From Hahella sp. HNIBRBA332 (GTDB lineage: Bacteria; Pseudomonadota; Gammaproteobacteria; Pseudomonadales; Oleiphilaceae): a stretch of 64,000 nt of DNA. Made by a program: the position numbers and the translations under genes. The notes below the pieces were generated by a model, which saw only the letters and a program-made list of their open reading frames with translations, did no database searches and was not told where the DNA came from. The stretch spans positions 2,418,001 to 2,482,000 of the forward strand of contig NZ_CP132203.1 in assembly GCF_030719035.1 (NCBI RefSeq), given 5' to 3'. Of the stretch, positions 18,639 through 27,007 are shown in pieces (positions within the stretch are counted from its first letter, which is position 1; every line of letters starts with the position of its first letter).

Positions 18639-19127
18639 AATTATCACCTGTCCTTTTAAGGTCATGTTTGTCGTGCTGGTCGGATGGAAGGCGCTTGCGG
18701 CGTATTTTTTAGTTTATTTTCGGCTTCATATTTTTGCTGATCGCCCGCGTTTATTGAGAGAGCGACAATGCAAGCGCTTTCATAACATACTCAATCATCA
18801 TGGATAAGGTAATCACTCAAAAAGCCTATAACCGGCGCAAGTCAGGCTCGCCTCACCGGCATTTGCAGATCCCCTTCTGACAAATAAAAGACGCTTAAAG
18901 CATCAAAAGATTCCGCGGGAAAAATACGTAATTCTTTCAACAGTTTTTGCAAGGCTTACGCTCGGACCTTTTGTAACCGGTTCTTTTTACTGACAAAAAA
19001 ACACCCTATGCGGCCCTCGCCCCTGTGAATTCAAGGTTTGTAAGAGGTTGGCCCAGCGATTGCTCAAGCCTTATTGACAGTATGAGTAGTAAACCTTCAA
19101 ACAGGATATTGATTAGAGGAAATGACC
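18639..19127. other. Divergent promoter region of chitinase and glycine-zipper protein
   Basis: About 490 bases. It holds the LacI-type site at 18769 and a second small palindrome around AACCGGTT (about 18977). Otherwise I see nothing coding; both flanking genes are transcribed outward from it. Confidence 0.45.
18769..18782. promoter_or_regulatory. LacI-type operator candidate 3
   Basis: TGCAAGCGCTTTCA upstream of the chitinase gene is a near-perfect palindrome around the central CG and matches the sites at 9777 and 9893. Expected for a sugar-responsive LacI-family repressor; the regulator itself is not in the window. Confidence 0.55.
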
Positions 19128-19622
19128 ATGAGCGACGTAATTACAGGTATGTTTAAAGTTCCCACTAACGCCAGCGCGGCGATTCATATGTTGGAATACA
19201 AAGGGATCAAGTCAGATGACATCTCACTGGTGACCAACAGCAACTTCACCAAAGACAGCTTCGCCCTGACCGAGCACAGCAAACTGCCGGAAGGCGTGGC
19301 GGTTGGCGCAACCACCGGCGGCGTACTGGCGGCGGTGGCAGGCGGCCTGACCGCAGTGGGCGCAGTCGCTACAGCGGGCGCAGGCCTGTTGGCGGCAGGC
19401 CCCTTCGTCGCAGCCCTGGCGGCGGGCGGAGCCGGCGGCGCTGTAGGCGGTCTGATCGGCGGAGCCATCGGCCTGGCGATCCCTGAGCACGAGATCAAAT
19501 ACTATGAAGACGCCATCAAAAAAGGCGCTGTTCTGGTCGGCGTCCGCTACACCAGCGACACCAAGGACATGATCAAAGACGTGTTCAAACAATTTGATGC
19601 GGACAAAATAGCCACCGCATAA
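19128..19622 (+). CDS. Glycine-zipper membrane protein, general-stress-like
   Basis: A protein of 164 residues. A soluble N-terminal domain (ITGMFKVPTNASAAIHMLEYKGIKSDDISLVT) resembles the alpha/beta general stress domain in which a permuted VxLVT strand follows a helix. The centre is a long hydrophobic Gly/Ala segment (about 60-120, GGAVGGLIGGAIGLAIP) of the glycine-zipper type. The C-terminus repeats the alpha/beta element (YYEDAIKKGAVLVGVRY). The start at 19128 has AGAGGA at correct distance; the ATG at 19122 is too close to it. The precise function is not known. Confidence 0.8.
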   Translation: MSDVITGMFKVPTNASAAIHMLEYKGIKSDDISLVTNSNFTKDSFALTEHSKLPEGVAVGATTGGVLAAVAGGLTAVGAVATAGAGLLAAGPFVAALAAGGAGGAVGGLIGGAIGLAIPEHEIKYYEDAIKKGAVLVGVRYTSDTKDMIKDVFKQFDADKIATA

Positions 19623-19676
19623 GCGCACGGCACACAGGCTTTTGGGAATTTCTTGAGGTCTGTGTGCGCTTTTTTC
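19622..19676 (+). terminator. Rho-independent terminator
   Basis: AGCGCACGGCACACAG pairs with CTGTGTGCGCT, with a two-base bulge, and is followed by TTTTTT. It follows directly after the stop codon of the glycine-zipper gene. Confidence 0.8.
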
Positions 19677-19757
19677 TCAGAGACTTATCCAGAATTGCTA
19701 CTTGGACTAACCTGCGTTAGACGCTCTGTCCCTCTTTCGACAATGATGTATCCATCA

Positions 19758-20246
19758 TCATTCATTAATCCAAAAGACCAGTCTAGAACACCCCTCCCCG
19801 AGCTCCGCATCGATATTTTCCATTATATTTATTAAAAATTTATATGTGACGCCACAGTTATCAAGCAACTTGTCTTCGATTGATTTCAACTCACTAAGCG
19901 AGCACCACGTAGGATAATAATCAGGGAAAATTACAATTAAAGGCTTTCCTTCTTTGTCGCTAAAGACCATCTCAGAAGATCCCTCATCAAGCCATCCCTC
20001 AGCCTCATCAGGAAAAGCAGCTAAAAAGCCTCCATCACTTAATACACCAGCATTTTCACTGACAATGCAGTTTAGCTTTCGAATAAGTTCCTCGCTCGCA
20101 TTACTTGGAATACCTCTCTCCATGAAGTCTGCGTTGTTAAAGGCACTCCTCAGACCGGATGTAGGAAATGGGAAAACTTCTGCTAATAAATGGAACTCCC
20201 CATATTGACCTTCAAACTCAACGTACCCATAAAAATCCGGCATCAT
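19758..20246 (-). CDS. AT-rich hypothetical protein
   Basis: An acidic protein of about 162 residues without signal peptide. The start at 20246 (MMPDFYGYVEFEGQ) has GGAGG five bases upstream. It is rich in Asp/Glu and aromatic residues (PDYYPTWCSLSELKSIEDKLLDNCG). I do not recognise a family. Its base composition is clearly more AT-rich than its neighbours. It lies upstream of nothing mobile, but pairs with another small AT-rich acidic gene on the same strand. Such pairs are often immunity genes or horizontally acquired cargo; that is inference only. Confidence 0.7.
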   Translation of the reverse strand: MMPDFYGYVEFEGQYGEFHLLAEVFPFPTSGLRSAFNNADFMERGIPSNASEELIRKLNCIVSENAGVLSDGGFLAAFPDEAEGWLDEGSSEMVFSDKEGKPLIVIFPDYYPTWCSLSELKSIEDKLLDNCGVTYKFLINIMENIDAELGEGCSRLVFWINE

Positions 20247-20319
20247 ATTAACCTCCATCGAGGAGTTGCTCGGCCATTGACCGACTCAGATGGCATAGAG
20301 CTATGCGGTAGAGTTATCT

Positions 20320-20715
20320 TTATTGTATTTCAAGATAGATTTCTCCCTGCTCGCCCGGCATTGGTATAGACAGTAGAAAGTCGCGCCATGAAGTAAGAAT
20401 ATGTCTAAATACCTCAATGGGTATTATTTCGAAATAATTCTCATCGTAAAAAGAATGAATTTTTGCGCCATCTGAAGTTAGCAGGGCTCCCCAATCCTCT
20501 CGCCCCCAAGTTGATGAAGCCGTTTCGCCATTTAAGACAGAGTCTGCTCTAACGACCCCCTCCTCTATCCAACCTACAGTCTCAGCGTAACGTATACCTC
20601 CATTATCCGTCAGGAGACAGCAAAGAGGGCTGATTCCATCATGGTTAGTCACACCTGATTTACAACAGGGAGATAGCGTTCCTGCAACATCCTCCCACGA
20701 AAAAGTAACTTTCAT
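20320..20715 (-). CDS. AT-rich hypothetical protein, possibly immunity-like
   Basis: An acidic soluble protein of about 131 residues. The start at 20715 (MKVTFSWEDVAG) follows TTGGAG. A C-terminal FEIIPIEVFRHILTSWRDFLLSIP helix followed by a short strand recalls the ends of some small toxin-immunity proteins, but I cannot name a family. Two CC/C pairs (SPCCKSG, SPLCCLL) are unusual for a cytoplasmic protein. It is AT-rich like its downstream neighbour, about 70 bases away on the same strand, so the two probably arrived together. Confidence 0.68.
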   Translation of the reverse strand: MKVTFSWEDVAGTLSPCCKSGVTNHDGISPLCCLLTDNGGIRYAETVGWIEEGVVRADSVLNGETASSTWGREDWGALLTSDGAKIHSFYDENYFEIIPIEVFRHILTSWRDFLLSIPMPGEQGEIYLEIQ

Positions 20716-20850
20716 ACTGCACTCCAAGTATTCTGGAAATATCGCAAGTCTTGAGAGTCAACCATTCCTCAATAGTAGCACTTCTGAACGCTCTTACTTT
20801 TCATCGCCATACACGCCAATCACTGAGCAAAATACGGCTGCAACCGTTCC

Positions 20851-20884
20851 ATTAAAAAGCCTGGCCCATTGCTGATACCAGGCT
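20851..20884 (-). terminator. Rho-independent terminator of the catalase gene
   Basis: AGCCTGG and CCAGGCT form a stem with a 13-base loop. On the minus strand it is followed by TTTTTAAT. It lies about 20 bases after the katE stop codon. Confidence 0.75.
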
Positions 20885-20905
20885 AAACGCCTTCTCCCCG
20901 TATGT

Positions 20906-23005
20906 TTATCCGTCGTTCCTGTCCCAATAACGCAAGGCTCTGGCGCTGGTCAGGAAGTTTTCTATATCCGCTTTTTTTGACAGGCTGAACATGGCCTGGT
21001 CGCATTCGCGGCCGTTTAGCAATTGTTCGACGGTCTCTTGCAGATTGCTGGAAAACGCGATGTATTTGCTGTGCCGGTACGCATCTTCGATAAAATGTCT
21101 GGCTGCTGGCGTCGTGGTGAACAGGCCCCGTTGTTCGTCGCTGACAATCACTACGACGACGTCGTACAAAGCTGAGGGGCCGCCTTCGTAAGTTTCGTCG
21201 CCGGTGATGACTTCACCATCGCTTAATGTCGTTCCCTGAATGGTGGGGGTGATCAAGTCATAATCCGCCCCCTCTTTTTTAAGCAGACGTTTTAAGTTTT
21301 TCAGCAGCTTGTTATCCGCGCCGTTTGAAAGAAAAACACCGAACGTGCGCCCAGCCAGCGTCGGCTGTGAGCTTTTATTGATGCTCAACGCATCTGAAAC
21401 AGGTAAGTCCATAATGGGTTTCCTGGCCGCCGGGGCCGGTTTAGGCATAGTACTGATCCCTAATTTTCTGGCGACGTTTTTCGCCAGTCCTCGGTCAATA
21501 TTAAGCAAGTGTGAGACCATTCTTTCCCGAATGTCGCGACGCTCCACCTTGCTTAATTCAAACACCAGGGCGTCAGCGATATGGGCCTGCTCCACGTCGG
21601 TTTGACTGCGGTAAAACTGGTTGGCCTGGCTGTAGTGGTCACTGAAGGTTTCGCTGCGCTGTCGGACTTTCTCCCCCGTCATCGGTTCCGGGTAGCTGAC
21701 GTAGCCGGTTTCGCTATCCTCTCTCGGACCGCCCTCTTCGCCTCCCCAGCTATTCGGCTCGTAATTGGCGCGCCCCGCGCGGTTGTGCATGGCCATATGT
21801 CCATCCTGCATGAAGTTGTGCACCGGACACTTGGGCGCATTGATGGGGATGTGAGTGAAGTTGGGCCCGCCAAGGCGTTTAAGTTGGGTGTCCAGATAAG
21901 AGAAGTTGCGTCCCTGCAGCAGCGGATCATTGCTTTGATCAATGCCGGGAACCAGATTCTGGGTGCAAAAGGCGACCTGTTCCGTTTCCGCAAAGAAGTT
22001 GTCGACCGCTTTATTGAGGACCATTCTTCCGACAATTTTCACCGGAACCTGTTCTTCAGGAATCAGTTTGGTGGCGTCCAGCACGTCAAACTCGAATTGT
22101 TCGGCGAACGTCTCACCAAACAGCTGAACACCCAGTTCCCAGGTCGGATAGTCGCCTGACTGAATCGCATTCCACATATCGCGGCGATGGTAATCCGGGT
22201 CGGCGCCGTTGATGCGCAGCGCTTCGTCCCAGGTCACGGACTGCATCCCCTGCGCAGGTTTCCAGTGAAACTTAACGAAGGTGGATTTGCCTTCGGCGTT
22301 AATAAAACGGAAGGTATGCACGCCAAAGCCTTCCATAAAACGCAGAGATCGGGGAATGGCGCGGTCGGACATGATCCACATCACCATATGCATGCTTTCC
22401 GGGGTCAGGGAAATAAAGTCCCAGAAATTGTCATGCGCCGTCTGCGCTTGCGGAAAGCCCCGGTCCGGCTCCGCCTTCGCCGCGTGGATGAGGTCGGGGA
22501 ATTTCATCGCATCCTGAATGAAAAACACGGGAATATTGTTCCCCACCAGATCCCAGTTGCCTTCCTGGGTATAGAATTTTACGGCGAAGCCGCGCACATC
22601 GCGGGCCAGATCGGCGGAGCCTTTGTTGCCCGCCACCGTGGAGAAACGGGCGAAAACCGGGGTCTTGATCCCTTTGCGTTTGAACAGGCTGGCGCAGGTC
22701 ACGCCTTCCAGGGTGTCCAGCGTCTCAAAGTAGCCATGCGCGCCAAAACCCCGCGCATGGACGACACGCTCAGGAATGCGTTCATGATCGAAATGAAACA
22801 GCTTTTCCCGCAGCTGCCGGTCTTCCAGCAAGCCCGGTCCACGCGCGCCGGCGCGCAGAGAGTTTTGGTTGTCGGCAATGGGAGTCCCTTGTGTTGTCGT
22901 GAGCACAGGCGCGCTCCGGGACGCTTGATGGATTTCTCCGCCCTTCCCTACATTTTCTTTGTAACTTTTACCTGGTTTAACGGACGTGGATTTTTTTGTC
23001 GCCAT
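20906..23005 (-). CDS. katE: Catalase HPII (large-subunit, monofunctional haem catalase)
   Basis: Converts hydrogen peroxide to water and oxygen in the cytoplasm. The start at 23005 (MATKKSTSVKPGKSYK) gives 699 residues, near the usual HPII size. Catalytic landmarks: FDHERIPERVVHARGFGAHG (distal His), NNIPVFFIQDAMKFPD, and the proximal haem ligand region RNFSYLDTQLKRLGGPNF with its Tyr. The last 150 residues (FGVFLSNGADNKLLKNLKRLLKKEGADYDLI) form the DJ-1/flavodoxin-like domain that marks the large-subunit clade. The N-terminus is Lys-rich and probably disordered. It ends at a clear terminator. Confidence 0.96.
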   Translation of the reverse strand: MATKKSTSVKPGKSYKENVGKGGEIHQASRSAPVLTTTQGTPIADNQNSLRAGARGPGLLEDRQLREKLFHFDHERIPERVVHARGFGAHGYFETLDTLEGVTCASLFKRKGIKTPVFARFSTVAGNKGSADLARDVRGFAVKFYTQEGNWDLVGNNIPVFFIQDAMKFPDLIHAAKAEPDRGFPQAQTAHDNFWDFISLTPESMHMVMWIMSDRAIPRSLRFMEGFGVHTFRFINAEGKSTFVKFHWKPAQGMQSVTWDEALRINGADPDYHRRDMWNAIQSGDYPTWELGVQLFGETFAEQFEFDVLDATKLIPEEQVPVKIVGRMVLNKAVDNFFAETEQVAFCTQNLVPGIDQSNDPLLQGRNFSYLDTQLKRLGGPNFTHIPINAPKCPVHNFMQDGHMAMHNRAGRANYEPNSWGGEEGGPREDSETGYVSYPEPMTGEKVRQRSETFSDHYSQANQFYRSQTDVEQAHIADALVFELSKVERRDIRERMVSHLLNIDRGLAKNVARKLGISTMPKPAPAARKPIMDLPVSDALSINKSSQPTLAGRTFGVFLSNGADNKLLKNLKRLLKKEGADYDLITPTIQGTTLSDGEVITGDETYEGGPSALYDVVVVIVSDEQRGLFTTTPAARHFIEDAYRHSKYIAFSSNLQETVEQLLNGRECDQAMFSLSKKADIENFLTSARALRYWDRNDG

Positions 23006-23192
23006 AATCAATTTCCTGAAGTCTGTCCCTAAGTACGTGAGTCGTAATAAGTACGGGGGTTGCAAGAACTTGGCGGTAACCTGATGGAATGGTTAAACAA
23101 AACCGCCTTTAACTCACCATAAACAGGGGCAAGAACCACACCAGGTCAGAAAATGCCTGGGCGGCGCAGGGCAATTGGCGCGGGAAATCTGA

Positions 23193-23220
23193 TAAAAAAG
23201 CGCCGCTAACACAGCGGCGC
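23193..23220 (-). terminator. Rho-independent terminator
   Basis: GCGCCGCT, loop GTGTT, AGCGGCGC, then TTTTTTATC on the minus strand. Perfect 8-bp stem, about 30 bases after the stop codon of the gene ending at 23250. Confidence 0.88.
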
Positions 23221-23249
23221 AATAAAGTGAATTTCAATTCAACGCAGGA

Positions 23250-23855
23250 TCAGACTGGCACTCCAGCGCTGGCCACCCAGCCGGGGATGGAGGTGTGGTC
23301 AATGAGTCGTTTCACCTCGCGGTTCTTGGTGGCGAAAGCGAATACGTCGATGGTGTCGCGGCTGACGCAAGCCAGTACGGCGCCGGTCTGGTAACTCATC
23401 AGTTCGTCCTGCGTCAACTTGCCCAGACTGTCCCATTTATACAGCAGCTTACCGCCTCGGGCCTTGAAGTATTCGGTGGGGTCCGCCAGCCTGCCGCCGC
23501 CCCGGTAGGCGTGCACCGCGTGCAGGTATCCCAGCGGTCCCCGGAACAGATAGAACACACAGCCGGAGAAGCTGTCGGAATAGATATAACCGGGAGCCTC
23601 CAGGTCAGCGAAGGTCGCCTGGCGGTCGCGATATTTGATGTTCACCGCATCCGCCCCTTCCGGCCCTGGCACGGACTTCAGAAGCACTTCATTATCGCCA
23701 AACTCCACTTTGGCGTGCGTGTAGTTGTCCATCATGCCGTCCCGTTGCGGGGCCTGAATGATTTGCTTGGACACCAGTTTTTCGTTGGCTGCGTTGTACC
23801 AGACCAGTCCGCCATTACGGATCACCTGACCCACTCGCTCTGCATTAACAGTCAT
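23250..23855 (-). CDS. Hypothetical protein with SGC...His arrangement, possible CNF/BLF1-fold deamidase
   Basis: A soluble protein of 201 residues with no signal peptide. Its centre reads DSFSGCVFYLFRGPLGYLHAVHAYRGGG. The Cys is residue 99, His112 lies thirteen residues later, and Ser93 lies six before. Thus the SGC motif, Cys-to-His distance and hydroxyl residue at -6 copy the geometry of the BLF1-like protein at 10197 (Thr88, Cys94, His107) in this same window. The first SGC position is Phe rather than Leu. Other parts of the sequence show no obvious similarity between the two, so this assignment rests on spacing. Monocistronic, with a strong terminator. Confidence 0.7.
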   Translation of the reverse strand: MTVNAERVGQVIRNGGLVWYNAANEKLVSKQIIQAPQRDGMMDNYTHAKVEFGDNEVLLKSVPGPEGADAVNIKYRDRQATFADLEAPGYIYSDSFSGCVFYLFRGPLGYLHAVHAYRGGGRLADPTEYFKARGGKLLYKWDSLGKLTQDELMSYQTGAVLACVSRDTIDVFAFATKNREVKRLIDHTSIPGWVASAGVPV

Positions 23856-24145
23856 GCGTTATTTCCTTGAAAATTAAAACGTTCCACTTGGAGTTACCGC
23901 GTCTTGGGAACGACGCCGAGACTTCCGACAGGCGTCAGCGCCGCAAGTTCCCTTCCACCCTCTGTTCGCGCTTTTCCGGTTGCGACGGTAGCCCTAGGTT
24001 TCTGCTAAGCTTCGCAAACAAAGTCAAAAAGCGACGGAAACGCTGAATTCGGAAAAGAGCGACGTCGACTCACCGGTTAGCGCCGTTGACCTTCGGCGGA
24101 CCGTCATAGAATCGTCATATAGCTTCAATAGCCTTGTCGTATTTT
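23856..24145. other. Intergenic between divergent genes, nothing recognised
   Basis: This gap of about 300 bases between the leftward SGC protein and rightward phnR should contain both promoters. No repeat or RNA is visible; the phnR operator marks its right end. Confidence 0.4.
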
Positions 24146-24157
24146 TGGAATAGACCA
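24146..24157. promoter_or_regulatory. PhnF/HutC-type operator at phnR
   Basis: TGGAATAGACCA, one mismatch from the TGGTATAGACCA palindrome at phnS. It ends 12 bases before the phnR ATG, which implies autorepression. Mycobacterial PhnF, of the same GntR/HutC family, is known to bind TGGTATAGACCA. Confidence 0.75.
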
Positions 24158-24169
24158 GAAGAATCTTTG

Positions 24170-24886
24170 ATGGAAAAGCAGATCGACAACCATTACCGCT
24201 ACCTGCAACAGCACTTCAGTTATCTGATTCGCCAGCAGGCGCTCCTGCCGGGAGAAAAGCTGCCCTCTGAGCGGGATATCGGCGAACGCTTCAATCTCAC
24301 TCGCATGACCGTACGCCAGGGATTGCAGACACTGGAGGCCGAAGGATTGATCTATCGCCAGAATCGCCGCGGCTGGTTCGTCTCGCCCCCAGCGGTGGTG
24401 TATAACCCGGCGCGACGACAGAGTTTTATTGAGTACGTGTCCAGTCAGGGCTTTGCACCCAACACCGACCTGATCAGCGTTACCCTCAATCCCGCCGATG
24501 CACGCATGGCGGAATTAATGAAAATCGACAAAGGCGCGCGCCTGCTGTTCTTGCAGCGCCGCCGCTCTATCGATGGTCGCCCGGTATTAATCGAACACAT
24601 CTATATCAACACGGCGCTGCTACCCGGCATCGAAAAAGAAGACATGTCGCAGTCCTTGACCCACCTGCTGCGCAGCAAGTATGGGCAGGCCTATCACAGC
24701 ATGAACCTGATTTTTAAATCCACCGCGCTGCAGGAAGACGCCGCACGCGAACTGGGCGCGGCGGCGGGTTTGCCAGGCCTGTTTATCGAACGCACGAACT
24801 ATGACGCCTCTGGCCGGGTATTAGAACTGGACTACGAATATTGGCGCCACGACGCCGTGACCATCCAAATCGACGTTAAAGACTAG
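24170..24886 (+). CDS. phnR: GntR/HutC-family regulator of 2-aminoethylphosphonate use
   Basis: A DNA-binding repressor of 238 residues. The N-terminal winged helix is canonical (LLPGEKLPSERDIGERFNLTRMTVRQGLQTLEAEGLIYRQNRRGWFV). The UTRA effector domain follows (ARLLFLQRRRSIDGRPVLIEHIYINT, then ELDYEYWRHDAVTIQID). The start at 24170 is preferred over an upstream in-frame ATG at 24134, because the operator overlaps the intervening DNA. It sits directly upstream of phnS, and both have TGGTATAGACCA-like sites. The expected role is derepression of the phosphonate genes when AEP or a breakdown product is present. Confidence 0.88.
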   Translation: MEKQIDNHYRYLQQHFSYLIRQQALLPGEKLPSERDIGERFNLTRMTVRQGLQTLEAEGLIYRQNRRGWFVSPPAVVYNPARRQSFIEYVSSQGFAPNTDLISVTLNPADARMAELMKIDKGARLLFLQRRRSIDGRPVLIEHIYINTALLPGIEKEDMSQSLTHLLRSKYGQAYHSMNLIFKSTALQEDAARELGAAAGLPGLFIERTNYDASGRVLELDYEYWRHDAVTIQIDVKD

Positions 24887-24959
24887 CCATCCGGCAGACA
24901 AATAATAAAGTTCTTCAAATCGTCACCTTTCTGCAATATTCAGTCGCTACCGTTGTTTC

Positions 24960-24971
24960 TGGTATAGACCA
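24960..24971. promoter_or_regulatory. PhnF/HutC-type operator at phnS
   Basis: TGGTATAGACCA, within the longer palindrome CTGGTATAGACCAG. It lies 35 bases before the phnS start, a position overlapping or just after the promoter. Identical to the motif reported for PhnF. Confidence 0.85.
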
Positions 24972-25006
24972 GAAGCAACCTCCAACCCTCACCAAGGAGA
25001 CTGAAA

Positions 25007-26035
25007 ATGACGTTGAAGTATCTGTTGAAGCGTGTGAGCGTCCTGGCCGGCGCGGCTCTGTGTTCCCTTGCGGCCCAGGCGGCGACCACTGAACTGACCG
25101 TATATACCGCTATCGAAGCGGAAGACCTGAAGAAATACGCAGCGCGCTTCAATGAAGAGCATCCAGACATCAAAATCAACTGGGTGAGGGATTCCACCGG
25201 CATCATCACCGCCAAACTGCTGGCGGAAAAAGAAAACCCGCAGGCGGACGTCGTCTGGGGCCTGGCCGCCACCAGCCTGATGCTGCTCAACGACGAAGGC
25301 ATGCTGCAACCCTACAAACCCAAAGGATATGACGCCCTCTCCCCAAAGTTCCGCGATAACAATGCGGAGCCGGTATGGACCGGCATGGACGCCTGGATGG
25401 CGGCGGTGTGTTTCAACACGGTAGAGGCGGAGAAACTCAATCTGCCCAAGCCCACCTCCTGGAAAGATTTGACCAAACCGGAATATCAGGGCCACATCAT
25501 CATGCCTAACCCCAGCTCCTCCGGCACCGGCTTCCTCGACGTAAGCAGCTGGCTGCAAATGTTCGGCGAAGAAAGAGGCTGGCAATATATGAGCGACCTG
25601 CACCAGAACATCAGCCGCTACACCCACTCCGGCTCCAAGCCCTGCAAAATGGCCGCCGCCGGCGAAACGCCCATCGGTATCTCTTTCGCCTTCCGCGCCG
25701 CAAAATCCAAGAAAGACGGCGCACCGCTGGACATCATCTTCCCACAGGAAGGCCTGGGTTGGGACATGGAAGCCACCGCCATCGTGAAAGGCTCCAAAAA
25801 AATGGACGCCGCCCAAACCCTGGTGGACTGGACCGTCTCCCGCAAAGCCAATGAAACCTACAACGAAGGCTACGCCGTCGTCGCCATGCCCGGCGTCGCC
25901 AAACCGGTGCAGTACTTCCCGGAAAACGCCGAAGCCCTGATGATCGACAACAACTTCACCTGGGCCGCCGCCAACCGCGAACGCATCCTGGCGGAATGGC
26001 AGAAACGCTTCGACGGCAAAAGCGAAGCAAAGTAG
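25007..26035 (+). CDS. phnS: 2-aminoethylphosphonate ABC transporter, substrate-binding protein
   Basis: A periplasmic binding protein of 342 residues that would capture 2-aminoethylphosphonate. CCAAGGAGACTGAAA precedes the ATG. A Sec signal peptide ends near AAQAA. The mature protein has the iron/polyamine-type fold of the PhnS2 group: LTVYTAIEAEDLKKYAARFNEEHPDIKINWVRDSTGIITAKL, PNPSSSGTGFLDVSSWLQ and GYAVVAMPGVAKP. It is separated from its ATPase and permease genes by a repeat array, which is unusual in an ABC operon and could let the binding protein be made in excess. Confidence 0.92.
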   Translation: MTLKYLLKRVSVLAGAALCSLAAQAATTELTVYTAIEAEDLKKYAARFNEEHPDIKINWVRDSTGIITAKLLAEKENPQADVVWGLAATSLMLLNDEGMLQPYKPKGYDALSPKFRDNNAEPVWTGMDAWMAAVCFNTVEAEKLNLPKPTSWKDLTKPEYQGHIIMPNPSSSGTGFLDVSSWLQMFGEERGWQYMSDLHQNISRYTHSGSKPCKMAAAGETPIGISFAFRAAKSKKDGAPLDIIFPQEGLGWDMEATAIVKGSKKMDAAQTLVDWTVSRKANETYNEGYAVVAMPGVAKPVQYFPENAEALMIDNNFTWAAANRERILAEWQKRFDGKSEAK

Positions 26036-26044
26036 CCAGCGCTA

Positions 26045-26956
26045 ACAGGACACCCACTTTTAACCCTCCGTTCGTCCTGAGCCTGTCGAAGGACGGCCGA
26101 CAAACCCGGCTTAAAGTGGGTGTCCACTTAATGCTGATGATGGCCGGAAGTTATCAGGACACCCATAAGAGCGCTTCGACAGGCTCAGCGCGAACGGATG
26201 GGTTTGGGATTGAGATTTAGGGATAGATGGCTGTTTCGAAAGCGTGTTCTTAACAGGACACCCACTTTAAACGACCCTCCCCCGTTCGTCCTGAGCCTGT
26301 CGAAGGGCGGCCGACAACCCCGGCCTAAAGTGGGTGTCCACTTAATGCTGATGATGGCCGGAAGTTATCAGGACACCCATAAGAGCGCTTCGACAGGCTC
26401 AGCGCGAACGGATGGGTTTGGGAATAAAAGGGTGTCCATTTAACACCGCCGTTCGTCCTGAGCCTGTCGAAGGACAGGCCGGCAAACCCGGCTTAAAGTG
26501 GGTGTCCACTTAATGCTGATGATGACCGGAAGTTATCAGGACACCCATAAGAGCGCTTCGACAGGCTCAGCGCGAACGGGTGGGTTTGGGATTAAAAGTG
26601 GGTGTCCATTTAACACCGCCGCTCGTCCTGAGCCTGTCGAAGGACGGCCGGCAACCCCGGCATAAAGTGGGTGTCCGTTTAGTGACTTTGATGGTGACCG
26701 GAAGTTATCAGGACATCCATAAGAGCGCTTCGACAGGCTCAGCGCGAACGGGGACTCCGGGATTAAAAGTGGGTGTCCATTTAACACCACCGTTCGTCCT
26801 GAGCCCGTCGAAGGACGGCCGACAATAAAGGCCTGATGTGGGTGTCCACGTAAAGATCTCCAGTGATTACAGGAAGTTATCAGGACACCTATAAGAGCGC
26901 TTCGACAGGCTCAGCGCGAACGGGAAGTTTGGGATTAAAAGTGGGTGTCCATTTAG
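26045..26956. repeat. Tandem mosaic repeat array, five units of about 170 bp
   Basis: Each unit joins several modules: GGACACCCAC; then CGTTCGTCCTGAGCCTGTCG with AAGGACGG; then GTGGGTGTCC; then ATGACCGGAAGTTATCAGGA with CACCCAT; then CGCTTCGACAGGCTCAGCGC and GAACGG. The CGTTCGTCCTGAGCCTG module recurs at about 26070, 26283, 26451, 26621 and 26792 (spacing 213, 168, 170, 171). The modules are mutually inverted, so the RNA would fold into nested hairpins. The array fills the gap between phnS and phnT. Short open frames inside it are products of the repeat, not genes. A single related unit lies at 39119. Confidence 0.93.
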
Positions 26957-27007
26957 CTTCAGCGGGCGCCGGTTAAATTTTGATAGACAGAACAAGAGTA
27001 ATTAAAG

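Noticed and set aside
26196..26828. Short open frames with SYQDTHKSASTGSARTDG-like sequence
   Set aside because: They are translations of the tandem repeat modules and recur wherever the repeat does; no ribosome sites.
26045..26956. CRISPR array
   Set aside because: Units are about 170 bp and made of inverted modules, with no short direct repeat plus unique spacer pattern and no cas genes.
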